Source: Andrena cerasifolii (taxonomy: Eukaryota; Arthropoda; Insecta; Hymenoptera; Andrenidae). Taken from it: 64,000 bases of DNA. The stretch is from assembly GCF_050908995.1 (NCBI RefSeq), contig NC_135126.1:11718001-11782000 (forward strand), written 5' to 3'. Under the pieces are notes generated by a model. The model was not told the DNA's origin and ran no database searches. It saw only the letters and a list, made by a program, of their open reading frames with translations. A program made the translations under genes and the position numbers. Position 1 is the stretch's first letter, and each line of letters starts with the position of its first letter. Below, piece after piece: positions 13,554 to 26,171 of this stretch.

Positions 13554-13598
13554 GTCACGTGACCGTTAGCTCGGCCAATCATGCGCCGGGTGACGTCA
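13554..13598. promoter_or_regulatory. Promoter-like cluster: E-box, CCAAT box, CRE
   Basis: Three classical proximal-promoter motifs occur in 45 bp: the palindromic E-box GTCACGTGAC (13554-13563), GGCCAATCA (13573-13581) and the full CRE palindrome TGACGTCA (13591-13598). They lie in CpG-rich sequence directly after a pyrimidine-rich tract. No coding exon was found beside them; a non-coding first exon of a gene with distant coding exons would fit. The motifs are seen directly; promoter function and direction are inferred. Confidence 0.4.
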
Positions 13599-13605
13599 TC
13601 CGCAG

Positions 13606-16600
13606 GGGTGCTCATGGTTTGAGTACGAAGAACGGGCGTAAGGGTGCATTTGCGGACGTTCGGGGGACGTTCGTGGAAGGGATGGACGGTCATGTGGTCT
13701 GTTCGATCTTGGAACGATGTGTGACGCAACGGCAGGACTGTCGATCCTCGGGATCCTCGGGGAAGGATTAAAGCGCCGGTGTATCGTTGCCGGCCAACAA
13801 AAGAGCCCTTCGCGCTTTGATGTCTCGCGATGCTCCTTTTCCCGTATCCCCTCGTTATCAGAATATTTAAGAGCCACCGTGGCGTGAAAAATTTGTAAGC
13901 GAGAATCGTGGAACGGACTGCCAGCTACACGCGATAAAACCAATGTCCGCTGGTCGAAGTATATCACACGTTTACAAAGGAGGATATTCTTGGAGTAGTG
14001 AATCAATCGATTGGATAGGAGGCGCTTGAAAGAGATCGCGTTACGTGACACAGCGACGTCACCCTCCATAAATTGCGACACGATGCAACGCATGCCGAGC
14101 CACATTTTTCCCGTCCATCCCCGAAAAATGGGTTAGCGCCGAAAACTTTCCTGTTTGTATTCCACACTCGAGGAAGGTTTTTCCAGCGTCGCGTTACGAG
14201 GTCGTCGCCGTTGAAATGAAATTCTACGGTGCACAGCCTCCGGCCGGGGTGGGCCGAGGTCGGGCGGCGATGGTGGAGGGCCGCGAAAGCCGGTGGTAAA
14301 TCAACGCTGTGGGTGTTTTCTTCCGAAAAATTTCCGCGAAAAATCGCCTTAACTGCCGAGCGGCCTCCGCGACTCAGCCGTCACTGCGATCGGTACCGCT
14401 GCCAGATGTGGATTTACTGGCAAACTTTTACGCGCCCCAAAAAACTTCCCCGTAAATCTTGTACGTCGTAAAGATTTTCCATTCTCCTGCTTTTTATTTG
14501 CATTCGCCGCGGCGACTCGCGGGTAGGTACACGCCCGTAACTCATCCTCTCCCGCGCGAGAATAACGCGGGTTAATCCATGCCGTAAACAGTTCATGAAT
14601 AAACGAGCCGCGCGGCCGCGAAAACGCTCGACGAGAGCATTTCCGTTGAACACCGTGCGCCCCCTCCGCGTGAAAAGTATCGATCGGCGATGTTCGACCG
14701 GAGGGAGCCATTGGTCGCTCCCGGGATGGATAGATCCTTCCGGGGATGCAACGAGGCACAGACACCGCGGAAAAAAGAATCAGGCAATCGGTTATCTCGC
14801 CCTCTCCCGCTCTAAAGTGTCATCCAGCGATCGATGACTCTATTAACAGGGGATATCGCGTGAATAGAGATCATCGGGATTATTTCAAGGGCATTAGACG
14901 CGATAGCGTCGGAAAAACTGTATAATCTGACAATATATTGACGTCCACTGGATACACTTCGATTTATGGGTCGAGATAGACACGTTTTGGGAATAACGGA
15001 CGGGACACGAGCGAACTGCCGTACCCGTCGGGTTCTGAGGGTCCTCAAAATTCGCGGTAACCTGGGTTTGAGTTTGCCCGTTACATTTTACAACGAATTC
15101 TACGGGGCACCCGGTGCCCGAATAATCCCGGTTCAGTTGACGTTCACAAGCAGAACGTAATTATTGGTTATTAACCGGTCGCGATACAACGCCGATGCAG
15201 CTCGTAATTTTCCCATTAATAGAATTGATTCACGGAATCCATAAGCGAAATGAGATTCTGCCGTTCGCGGAGCTGTAATCAGCGTTTGCGGAAACTGCGA
15301 GCACATTTCGTGGAACGTTGGCGCGGGTCCGCGAACGAGACGCCAGAGCGCCCTCGTTTTAAGATTTCATTTACGACTGCCGCTCGGTCAGTGGGTAGGA
15401 TGGTTTTTTTTTTTCGTCGAAAAAGCCAGGAACGAGGGCAATAGCGTCGGCCGCGGCGACTCCTTTGATTCCGTGGACAAGGTAAAAGCGAGCAGCGGCC
15501 AGGAAAGGCGCGTAATTAAAAGCGTGTTCCAGCATTTAATAATCGTGCGCCGCAATTTAATTTCAAATCCATTTGCCGCGCCTGTTCCCGTCAGCCTTTC
15601 AAGGCACACTCTCCACCGATGGAAAATTTATCGGTTTTTTTGGCCAGCGGCTTGATTCCACGCTTATAATATTCGAGGGAGGGGTAGAAGGAAAAGTTTA
15701 GGCGTAGGTGACGAGATCTATTTCTCCCGATGGATCCTCTTTTCTAATCGTATTCGAAACACGGGTGGCCAGTTGCAGGGACCACCGTTTCGCAGGCATC
15801 ACTGACGCGGAATGCTCTCTCGAGTTTCCACACCCTGTTGCACCCCCTTTTTTTTATTTTATTCGGTATCAATGTCACCACTGACACGCGATACGCGTAC
15901 CACGCGAACGTTGGCGATTTTCCGCGGGGGTGGCACGTTGGACGGGGACCAGTTATAAATTTACGATCCCTGCGGAGTGGCGGACGGTACCGCGATAAAA
16001 ACAGAGAAGCGTAATCGCGTTTCCATCGGTAATAAAGCTGATATTTGGTAACGAGACGAAGTCATAACGCGGGGGCAGCGATGCGTCCCCCTCTGAACAG
16101 TTTAGATGAGAAATATGAAGTTATGGGCGTTCGTTAAAGCGAAGGAGAGCGGTTTTAATGGCCGCGCTACGAGTCTCCTCGTTATGCACGGCGATACGTC
16201 ATGCTCTCCGCTCGGTGGTTAACCCTCAATTTGTACGCTGGGGTGCAACAGACTTGCTGTTCTTTTAGGGGGGACGTGTCTGATTGATCGCCAGGTACTC
16301 GTCGCTCTGAAACTCTGTACACACCGCTCTCGGTTTATCTTTAAACCCCGGACGAATTGCGGGGAGTTCAGACGCCAGGAGCAGTGGGCCGGGACATTGC
16401 GGATTGGCAGCTGACGCGTATTTTTTTAATCGGGTCGGATTGACCCGGAGCTAGCAGTTATGTAACAAGTATTTCACCCTGTCGGGCAAGGGTCGGAGCG
16501 ATCGACGTAACTGCGTGTAAATCAGAGTTTGCCCGGCGCGCGCCCGCCTCTGCTCCATCTACTGCGTTGTTTGTCCCGTAGCAACCAAAACAGCTGCTCG

Positions 16601-17160
16601 ATGGCCTACACAAATCACTCTCGGAACGTTATCGCGTAGCCACCGAACGTGCGCCTGTCTGCAAGTGACAGGATCACAAAAAACTCACTTCGCCCACCTG
16701 CCACCTGGGTAATAACCGTGAATGGCGTCCGTGAAGCAATTAAGGAACAAAATGTGCCCGTTAACGGGCGATGGTGCAAGTGTACGAAGGTCGATCGAAT
16801 CTTTAGAAAGGCGATCGCCCACTGAAAACCGAGCAAACACACGAGGGAACCGGCAGAGGGGAAAAATAACAGCGGAAACTTAAACGGGGACATCGATTCG
16901 TTTGAGGCAACAGCATGCCACTTCTTTGGCAGTCGGTGTAGATTCTTCTCTGAATACCGTGCTCCGGGATTGAACGATCGCGGGAGAAGACGCTCGGCGA
17001 GGCCTCGGATTTTCCTCCAGGGCGGGAAGAATGGAGAAATCACGGCGAAGGCGGCCATCATATTTTTACGACACGCGCGGCACGTCGCAGACCTCGCCGA
17101 GCCTTGCATACACCTATGCGCCGACCGTTTTACCGCTGTCCTTTTCATCGTTCGAACAGC
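13606..17160. other. GC-rich non-coding stretch, no gene seen
   Basis: No supportable gene. Short homopolymer tracts (for example T runs near 15403 and 15850) occur. The 210-codon open frame on the - strand at 16615-17247 overlaps the reverse-transcriptase remnant at its upstream end and has no family motifs, so it is treated as a chance frame. Confidence 0.4.
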
Positions 17161-17553
17161 GGGCTCTACGAGCCCATCGCCTACGCGGACGACCTGCTCG
17201 TGATTGTCTACGGCAACTCGCGACGGGAACTGCAGCAAAAAGGCCAAGAAGCCGCGCTCGCGATCTCCGAGTGGTGCGCCACTCAGAAATTAACGCTGTC
17301 TGCGGCTAAGACCGAGATGATTCTCTTGAAAGGTTCCCTGAACAGAGAAAGACCTCCTGCGATAAAGATTTATGGGAAGAATGTGGCACTCAAGCCCACT
17401 ATCAAGTGCTTGGGTGCTTACATTGACCAAGGAATGGGTATTAATTCCCATGTCAAAAATATATGTGCTTAAGCCGAACGAACGTTTTACACGAGGCTCG
17501 CTCGCGCCAACTGGGGATTGAGATTAACTGTTCCCAAAATCTGTCCACTTTTT
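17161..17553 (+). pseudogene. R1-like LINE reverse transcriptase fragment
   Basis: Part of a non-LTR retrotransposon reverse transcriptase. The frame reads IAYADDLLVIVYGNSRREL, where YADD is the catalytic motif, followed by AISEWCATQKLTLSAAKTEM and then a region ending in GAYIDQGMGINSHVKNICA. This order is typical of R1-type LINEs in insects. The frame is interrupted by TAA at 17470-17472 and continues in the same frame with AERTFYTRLARANWGLRL to a second stop at 17554. Everything upstream of the YADD segment (fingers, endonuclease) is missing, so the copy is 5'-truncated and dead. AT-rich element sequence follows on its 3' side; 17915-18105 may be more of the LINE 3' end, but that is a guess. 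Confidence 0.85.
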
Positions 17554-17679
17554 TGAAAAAGGCATTTATTAGTTGAAGACTTAACGAATCGAATGGTATT
17601 TTTTTTCAAGCCGGACCGTGGGTGGAAACGACGTCAAATCACGATTTAAAACTTTGACATCGATTACTGTTAAGTTTAT

Positions 17680-17914
17680 TAAGAATAAACAAAATATTCT
17701 ATATACGTTTTGAGAAAGCATTCCTTCAGCTTTAAAACGAACCCAAGACGGTGTCATTATCTTTAAAAATGACCGAGATATTACAGTTTAAGTGATCCGC
17801 GTCAGCCGATTTTGTTTGAATTTTCGAAACTTTAACATTATATATTTCGAAAACTATTTGACATAGGCCGTTGGAATTTAGTATACTTCATTTTTGCAAG
17901 GTTATCGGCAAATC
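17680..17914 (-). mobile_element. Truncated copy of the 25724-26165 foldback family
   Basis: In reverse orientation this stretch matches the left half of the element at 25724-26165 over more than 200 bp. Shared landmarks include GCCGATAACCTTGCAAAAA, AATGTTAAAGTTTCGAAAAT, AATCGGCTGACGCG and GGTCATTTTTAAAGATAAT. It lacks the ATTCCACG terminal repeat and the opposite arm. The boundary near 17680 is approximate; 17557-17680 may belong to the same element. It sits just after the R1-like fragment, so one mobile element has probably landed in the debris of another. Confidence 0.75.
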
Positions 17915-19958
17915 AACGAGGACGGTAATCCCTTCTACCCCTGTTGTCGGGAAGAGGAAGGGAGTTTTTCCAAGCTCCCCGTGGGAGTGGTCAGCTAACC
18001 ACTTCGAACACCTGGAGGTATAAGCAGTAAAATCTGCTCTAGGTACTCCAAAGCTGTGGACTTGTCCCGTGGAAGCTTATACAGAATAGATGTCCTTTTC
18101 ATCGGTCGCGCAACCCCCGGCTCGCATGTAGGTTACGCGGATTAATACTCTCGAGAGGAAGCGTGGAAACAGGGAGAGGGCCGTTCCGCGTCGATGGGCG
18201 AGGAAAAGACGAAAGAGCACGGGGGGTAGGCTGCGAGGGAAGGAGGACGCGAACAGTGGAATGAAAATTCAAAGGGAAGTAGAAAAAGAAGGAGCTCCGT
18301 GGATTCGATTGGATTTATTCCCGCCGCAAGGACTCGGCGGAGCGGGATGGCGTGCGGGTGGATCGCGAGCGACAAAAGGGAAAAGAGGTAGAAGAGGGCG
18401 CGAAAGACAGAGAAGGAGGCAGGAAGCGGGACCGGGAGAGGGAATGGAAAAAAGAAGGGTGCCTCGAGGGTTTGCATATTTTTTTTCATCCATTTAACGA
18501 TCACCCACCGGTCGTGCTCCATGCAAGCAGCGAGCACTAGGCGAGCACGGGGGCGAGGGCGAGGGGCAGGTGTGGATTACGAGGATGTGGCACTTTTTAG
18601 CGATGAAAAAAAGTATGTCGCATTAATTAAAAGCGACGCCGACGGTGAACGCAATTACGGGGGCTGCGCGACGCCCCGGGTTCATTCGAGGCCTCGCGTT
18701 TTCACCGAGCAACCTGTTTTTCGCTTATTTTTGTTCCTATTTTCGCCGTTTCCTTGCCCGCGTCGCGCGGCCCTTGCACCCGCGCCGCCGCTTTCTCGGC
18801 TGGCGTGCCGCGACTTCGGGAAAATCGTGACACGGTTCTCTGGGAATTATCCACCAGTCGACACGGGTTGTAATTAATGCTCGACTTAACGGGACGTAAA
18901 ATACTGTGGCGGTAAGGCGGAGCGAACGCAAGCCCGCTGGCGAATCGTCGATCCGTGGCGTAATAAAACGGAACGAACCCGGGATTCGTGGTTTCCAGAA
19001 TGAAAAACGGTCGTACGCAGCCGTATTTTTATTCGCTTTTAACCCGATCGACCCGGAGCTGCTCGTCGCTGCTAGTGTTCCAGAACGATCGCGGGGGCTG
19101 ATGCAAGTGGATTCGCGCGAGCGTGCACGCGCGCGATCCCAAAGATTCCGTGGAGAGGAAGAAGACGAAAGTGGACGCATGGCCGACGAAAGCGAGGAGG
19201 GTGGTCAGCAGCGTAACTGCGAGGGACGTGCTGCCGTGCCCCCCGGCAATTTCCGTCCTCGAATTGAAATGTTATTACGTTAGCGACACGTTCCGGTCAC
19301 CCCATACCCCTGTCCTTCCGCTCTTTCTCCCTTTCTCTTCTATTTCCGCGCTTCCTGTTGTCCTCCAGCAAATACGATTTGAAGTCGGTGCTCGGCGAAA
19401 TGGACGAAAGAAGGGACCCGGAGTGAAATCAAGAGAAGAAGCGAGCAGCGGCTGCGAAGGTTCTTCCCTGTGGCTCCGGTTGGTGCCCGTAAAGAGGAAA
19501 GAAACGAGGAAAACCAACGGAACGTCGAATCGCTAATCCTGTCGTGCTACGGTGTCGAGGCTCCTTTTGTCTCTCCCTCGTTTCACCGGCGTGTACAGCA
19601 CTCTTCCAGAATCAAATTAAATCCGTTGGACTCCGGACTATCCCTCCTACAGCCGGCCCCGTCTTTATCCGTGGTGCATGTCTATTTGGCCGTCGCAGAC
19701 CCAGCCGAAACAGCTCCACGGGACTTCATTTCGTGTTCTTGTAAAGCGACGGACCGATACGACGGAATGTGGACCGGATACTCCAGCGAGCTTCGGTATT
19801 TCCGGCTTTCGAAGTCGCCCGATAAAACTGTACTGGAGGGTAGATTTGTGAGGGCGGAGAACGAGGTAACCGGAACGCAAGTTCGTTGCTTGGAAATCGC
19901 TGATTCCAATGTCTCCGGCGTATACGTTCCCGTCTACGTGAACGGCTTTAACGGCCAC
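17915..19958. other. Non-coding stretch, possible LINE 3' remnant then GC-rich DNA
   Basis: 17915-18105 has a distinct composition and may be the 3' part of the adjacent LINE, without proof. From about 18106 the sequence is GC-rich and purine-rich, with charged, low-complexity open frames on both strands. No gene recognised. Confidence 0.35.
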
Positions 19959-20508
19959 GCCGCCACAGTGGTCCGAATAGGGGTAGTAGAGGACATTCGA
20001 CCGAAAAATGCACTTTCCCCTATCGAAATCTAATGAATGTATACTACTTCCTAAATGTCCATCAGTCTCGAAACTGAAACTATTATTTAAATTTAATAAA
20101 AATTGTAATTAGGACGAACGCCTAAAGTTGGACATTTTAAAGATAGCATTTTTCACCAGAAAAAAACTGCTTCCTTCTTAGAGATGCCCTGACGACCCTG
20201 TTTAATATTTTCTCTCCATTATTTTTCTAGAATGAAGAGCATTCTTTTGCGTTAACAATTAACACCGTTTACTAAAAAATTAGTAACTAAAAAGTTTTTT
20301 AACTAAAAAGTTTTCAATTTTATTAAATAACAATTAAGTTGAAAAAATGAAAATAAAGACATTAAATAAACTTACAAAATATTAAATAATAAATCATTAG
20401 AAAGGGATAATCTTTTCCTATTTTTTAGCATAAATTTCATTCCGATATCTTTTATATTTCAAAAGTTATATGTCCCCCTACTACCCCTATTCGGACCACT
20501 GTGCGCCG
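19958..20508. mobile_element. Transib-type non-autonomous element
   Basis: The element spans 19964-20503 (540 bp). The ends are inverted repeats that start CACAGTGGTCCGAATAGGGG on both sides and agree for the first 26 bases. The right flank is CGCCG (20504-20508). The same CGCCG occurs on the left at 19958-19962, separated from the heptamer by one extra C, so the 5-bp duplication is intact with a 1-bp offset. The interior is AT-rich with no transposase. The CACAGTG heptamer and CG-rich duplication place it with Transib. Confidence 0.75.
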
Positions 20509-23500
20509 ATATGGCGGGTCGCGGAGAACCGGAACGCCACGCGAGAGCGTACGGGCAAGTGGAACGAGTCGCACAATGGTCAGACCAGAGAGAGTTCGTC
20601 TGACGAGGTCGTTGTCGAGGGCTCAGGTCTACTGCGGGGGTAAATGCGCGAGATCCCGCGAAGAATCGTGCAGCAAATACCTTCGAGGTCAATTCACCAC
20701 GGCTGCAGGTCCACGATCGACGAGATTGATTGGAGTTAGTCAAAGTGCAGAGGGGAGGATCCGCGAACGTTTTTACGGGATTAAGGATCGCGTTATCCAC
20801 GCTTCTCGTAAAGGAGTTATAGTTTTGGGAGCGAGAGGTTGAACGATCTCCCGTATTCGGAATCGTTTCTAGTCTTCTGGCCTGGCCGTAAAGGCGCAAC
20901 GTTACGTCGGCCATCGTCAAAGATCATGATCCGCCCGCATTTTATTCCCATAATTATCGTCGTAATATCTTCAGCGTCCTCGGGATCGCGCCGACAGTTA
21001 ACCAGCCTCCGCTTTAGAGTGACGCGATCGTAAACCGCGATACGTCCGCTCCACCCTCTCCCGGAGTTCCGTTAATCATCCTCTCTTGTCTCGTTCTTTT
21101 GCCTTTTGTCGCGGCGAATGCTCCGCGGCCAGGCGAAACCAATCTGCATACAAGGGCGTATTGTAACGGCTTGTCGAGACATTTTACTCCGATGCGTTAA
21201 GAAGAGAGTGCTCCAGAGGCGAGAAGGGGGAGTGGACGGGAGGAAAGAGATTCTCCGAGTGGAGGCAGAGTGTCTCGAAAACAGGAACATTCCGGTGGTT
21301 TAATGCCGACGGTGCCCTCGCTCCCCTCTGATGGCACGGTAGGAGGACAACGCGGGGTTGCATTTCTCGCTCTTGTTCCTTTCTTTCTTCCATTTACTCT
21401 CCTCGAGATCGAGGGGATCAGGGGAGGATAAAGGAACCGAGAAATAAGAGGAGAGAAACCACCGTTTTGGACACCGAAACTTCTGTGAAGCAGTAACAAA
21501 GAGATAAAGGCGGCAGATGACGTATTCTGTTCCGCGGCGGCGACGAAAAAGAGTGGAGAAAGATAAGGAGGAGAGGCGAGACGGGGTGGAGAGAGAGAAA
21601 AAAAAGGAAGGAAGGCTCAGAGGAGAGCTCGTGACTTTTATTGCGGCCGAGCGTGTTAATCCCGAGCACCCATAAATTCATCCGGCGGGAATTGCTTCTT
21701 AACCGGCGCCATCCCCCGAGTCCCGACAACCTGTCGAAGTCTTAACTAACGTACGTGATCTCCGCTTTTCCGCGAGAGAACTCGTGGAACGCTGACACAC
21801 CCCCTGTTTTCAGCCGAGAGGCATCCCTGGCCCTTCGTAATCTACGAGCCGCGCGTCAATCTCCTGCGAGGTAAATTCGAGAGAAATTACCGCGTAAAAC
21901 TACCGCGAAGCGGGAGGAGCGTAAATGCCCATCGATCCCTCGAACGACAAATATTTAATTACGGAGAAAGATAGTCGGCCGGCGGTGCGGCGTAAATGAC
22001 GAGAGAACGGGCGGAAGAGGCTGCAGGGACGAACGGGCTTAGGGGTGGTGGTGAAAAAAAGGATAAAGGGAAACGGAGGCTTTCAATCTCCCATTCCTCC
22101 CCATTATCTGCGCAGCCATTCCGATTCTTCGAGGTTTCTCCCGCTGTCCCGGCTAACAGTTAGTACCCCCGGCGAATTACACCGGAGGTAATTTCTTTCG
22201 GAGGCATTAATTAGCTTCTGTTTTCCACCGCCATCAATTTGCGACTCGCGCCGCAATTCTGCCACCCCCTCCTCACGTGAGCTGCGGCGGCGGCCGCGTT
22301 GCCGTGCATCTTCCACGCGATCGATAGCCGGCGAAATTTAAAGATAGCAGGCAACTCGAAAGCTCACCCGCTAAATATTTCATGGCAAACGAAAGCGTTC
22401 GCGGAAACACGACACGACCGTTTATTATCGTCGGGCGGTGGATAAGGACGGACACAAGGGTAAGCAGGGGTTAACGCCTCCGTCGTCTCGCCCCTAACGA
22501 ATTGCCAGAAATCGCGTCGCGTGAAACGTTAATTAAGGCGATTTATCGAAAAGAAAACCGATACCGAAAGTAAATTGGAGCGAAGCCTAGGACGAACCCG
22601 CGCGACGACCGGCGACAACGGGCAACCGGGAGCGGTGAATGCCACTGCAGTGACTCTCCTCCTCGCTTCCTCTCTCCGTCTCTCTTTTCACACTTTGAAA
22701 ATCTGGGTTCGAGGGACTGCAGCTTGGCTCTTTCCGGATCTCTCGTCAGGGTCGTTTGATATTCACGTACCCGTGAGTTTTGAGGGAAACCTTATACGCC
22801 ACTTCGATCCCCCCCGACAGGACTTTTGCGCCGCGCTCCCAAAGCCCCGCGGCGAAACTGGCACGGAACGAGTCTCTTCACCGTGTACATACGCCTATAT
22901 ACGCGGCATATACCTATCCACCAGGCGCAATTTGCATGCTCGTCCTCGTTTTAAAGCCTACCGCTGATTTCCGGCGTCATAGTTTCTATACCAATGAAAA
23001 CTCGACCCGGATCCGTCCCGTTGTAGCCATCCTACGGTGTCGTAGCATTGCTCATGATTCTCCTGGCGTTAATAGCATGTATCGATATACGGGGTGCTTC
23101 GCGATTAGCGCGCATAATTCCTCGGGGATTAAGACAACCATCCACAGTAATAGGAAGACGCTAAGAAAAATTGTAAACGTCTGGGCGGCTCTATTGAAAC
23201 TCGGGAATGAAATGCAGATTGGTAGGGTTTTCGTTAAAGGAGAGGTAAGTAGAATATTGCAGGGTTTCGTCGAGGCGTTCGGATATCCAGCAAGAGATAA
23301 ACAGCGTGATATCGATGTCAAGGTATGAGTCGGAGAAGATGACGTGCCACTTGGAGGCATCGACGGAACGGGAAGGAAACTGGCAAGAATTAGCCACGAA
23401 ACGAGCAATGCCGGATGCACGTGTAGCCGAGACCCCTGCAGGAAGCGGGGTCTTTCCTTTGAATACGCTTAATTGCGAGAACAGTTTCGTTTCCAGGAGG

Positions 23501-25717
23501 GAACCAGACGGTCTGACGAGGAGCACGGAAATGATTAACGACAAAAGGTGCCTCCGCTCGGATCTCCGCGAGCAGAGCGAGACAGCAGGGCGAAAGAAGA
23601 AATAAATCTGGAACGTGAACAAAATGAACAGGACCCTGCAATTATTCCGCGGCTTCGAAAACTATCGGCGAGCTCCGGGCACGATGAAAGGGAAACAGTT
23701 TAATTATTGGTCGACCCTCTTTTACTAATTCCCAGCATTGTACTGTCTAACGATATCGAACCGTTTCGTCGATAAAGCACGTAGGTGCCGGGACACCTGA
23801 TCGTCGTCTCGCGATTAAGATACACGGAGAAAGATGAGGATCACTTGCGCGACGTGTGCGCGTACCTACAAGGGGAGACTAATTTGAAAGCACACAAGCT
23901 TTGACAAACTTCACCGATTAAATTGAGTGGTTTATGTGTCATCTCATTCCGTTGGATCGAACGGTCGGGATACTAGGGGATTTATCGTCCGTTTATTTGG
24001 TAAACATCACGTTGGCTATCTACGATCTCGACCGGATCGATGGGGCCTATAAAGAATATTATACGCGGAGAGTCCAGACGGTAGTCAGACTCCGAAGTAT
24101 ACGCGGGCACAGCAAGCCTAGGCGAACCGCGAACGTTGCACCAGGGGAGGCTGAAAATCCAGTGTCCGCTTATCCGCGAATATCGATAACGTTTGCCGAG
24201 CTTAATCAACCGTTATGCGTACACGTTATCGGAATCAACACAGAGCGACGCTGCCGGAATTGCTGGGAAAACTCTGATAGATCCGACACTGCTGATAGAC
24301 CGAGAGGAGACTAAAGCCGGGGATACGAAAAAGAGTTCTTAATGATGGGAATCTCAAAGAGAAATTCTCCTCGGGGAGGAAACGTACCGGCCCTTCTGAC
24401 TCGGTTGCTCGCCGCCGGCGAGAAATAGAATTTAAAAGTTCCGGGGAACGAACGGGACAAATATTTCCTTTAATTAAGAGAGACCGGCCGCGACACGATC
24501 GAGGAAACTCGATAACGAAGGACACTCTTCTTGGCCCCGGCCAGGGAATTAAGCGGAGGATGATTTATTCGGCCGGTCAAATGAAACAGCGCCGAAAGGG
24601 AGGAGGTTATTCGTTTATTTGGCAAATATCGAGCCCGTAATCTTGGATCCTGGTCCGGAATGGCGTGCCATTGCAGCGGTGAAGAAGCGAAGGCGGGCAG
24701 GCAGAGAAGCGGATAGAAAAAGGAGAACGGAGGGCGAGAGCGCGGAAGGAAGAGGGACAAAAGCGGGGGTGGACGAACACCGACTAACCAAGGAGAGTGC
24801 GCGGGGGGTGGGGGTTGGTCTGACGCAGCAAACAGAAAATAATACCGCGGCCATTGTTCCCGTTTCGCTTTTCCGTCCCGTTTCATCCACACTCCACTAA
24901 CATCGGCGCTCTCTCTTCTAGGAACCCTCCTCCATTGTCGAGTTTCGCTAGGTCCCTTTGCCTCCCTCATCATTTCCCTCCACCTTCCTACCTCTCTCTC
25001 TTCTGCATTCTCCCGTCAGTGTCTAGCTACGCGTCCCTCCGTCATCCTTTTCCACCCCGCCCCCGTCCATTGGCACACGTATTCCCATATTTTAGTCGAC
25101 TCGGAAGAGGAGCACAGAGATAGAGATAGAGAGAGGTGGAGGAACAGAGGAATCCGCGACAGATTGGAGCATTCATTCGGCACGGGAAAGGACGAATAAT
25201 GCACCCTTGTGTCTCGGCACTTTCGCGCCGAATAAATCAATTCTTTTCGTCCGCACTCTCGTCGCTAGGTGCTTCGGTTCGCCAACTCTAACGCGTTTAC
25301 ACCCCTTGACGCGTAACGGCCATTCGCAGTCGTCGCGCCCCGAATGGAATTTCCGCACTTGAACGTGTAACGCGGCGAGAATTAATCCGACGTGACGCGC
25401 GCGGCCGTACTTTCATCTTTGCGCGCGGCAAATCAGCTTTATTAACTCCCGTCGCGGGAGATATCGCGTCCTCGGTTTTTCCGCCGCATCAGAGACCGAC
25501 CACCCCCTGTATCCCTCTCGCGCTTTGATCGGTCTCCTGTAGTAGAATGTGTAACCCCATTTACGGCCATGCTTTCAATCCCCGTCAAAGGCAGTGATTC
25601 CGCGTTGTTTTCCAATTTCAACTTGGCGCCGCGATTGTTTAACTCGGCAAAGGATATGTTTATAAATCGACCGGCTTCGGACTCTTTTGTCCCCTCCTCA
25701 CCCAATGTTTTCGCGCG
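20509..25717. other. GC-rich non-coding stretch, no gene seen
   Basis: About 5.2 kb without a recognisable gene, RNA or mobile element. It includes pyrimidine-rich and GA-rich tracts around 24900-25140. The longest open frames (about 180 codons) overlap others and carry no motifs. Confidence 0.4.
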
Positions 25718-26171
25718 CGTATGAGCTATTCCACGTCAACACGGATAGGTGAAGAATTTAGTTTCACCGATTCTCTTCAAAATTACAGCATTTGCCGATA
25801 ACCTTGCAAAAACAAAGTATACTAAATTTCAACGGCCTATATCAAATAGTTTTCGAAATATTTAATGTTAAAGTTTCGAAAATTCAAACAAAATCGGCTG
25901 ACGCGTCATCACTTAAACTGTAATATCTCGGTCATTTTTAAAGATAATACCACCGTCTGGGCTCATTTTAAACCTGAAGGAATGCTTTCTCAACCCGTGT
26001 ATAAAATATTTTGTTTATGGGATCCGTGCTGTTCCAAGTTGTGTGCACTATCGTAAGTTTTATTTTGTATACTTTGTTTTTGCAAGGTTATCGACAATTG
26101 CTGTAATTTTGCAGAGAATCGGTGGAACTAAATATTTCACCTATCCGTTTTGACGTGGAATAGCTCGTATT
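25718..26171. mobile_element. Foldback MITE with ATTCCACG ends and 6-bp duplication
   Basis: The element spans 25724-26165 (442 bp). Its arms, about 100 bp each, run inward from AGCTATTCCACGTCAA to the shared segment GATAACCTTGCAAAAACAAA. Flanks are CGTATG (25718-25723) and CGTATT (26166-26171), a 6-bp duplication with one mismatch. The ATTCCACG terminal motif and 6-bp duplication match those of the element at 1261-1905, although the interiors differ. A truncated relative lies at 17680-17914. The 63-codon open frame inside is not a recognisable transposase. Confidence 0.8.

Noticed and set aside
13082..13569. Three overlapping 100-130 codon + strand open frames rich in Ser, Pro and Leu
   Set aside because: They are produced by the pyrimidine-rich tract and (CT)n microsatellite; all three + strand frames are open at once.
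16615..17247. A 210-codon open frame on the - strand
   Set aside because: It has no family motif and overlaps the start of the + strand reverse-transcriptase remnant in the opposite direction.
19470..20033. A 187-codon + strand open frame
   Set aside because: Its 3' end runs into a Transib-type element and its sequence shows no domain; a chance frame in GC-rich DNA.
22575..23328. Two overlapping + strand open frames of 130 and 182 codons
   Set aside because: They overlap each other in different frames, have no shared domain features and no splice support.
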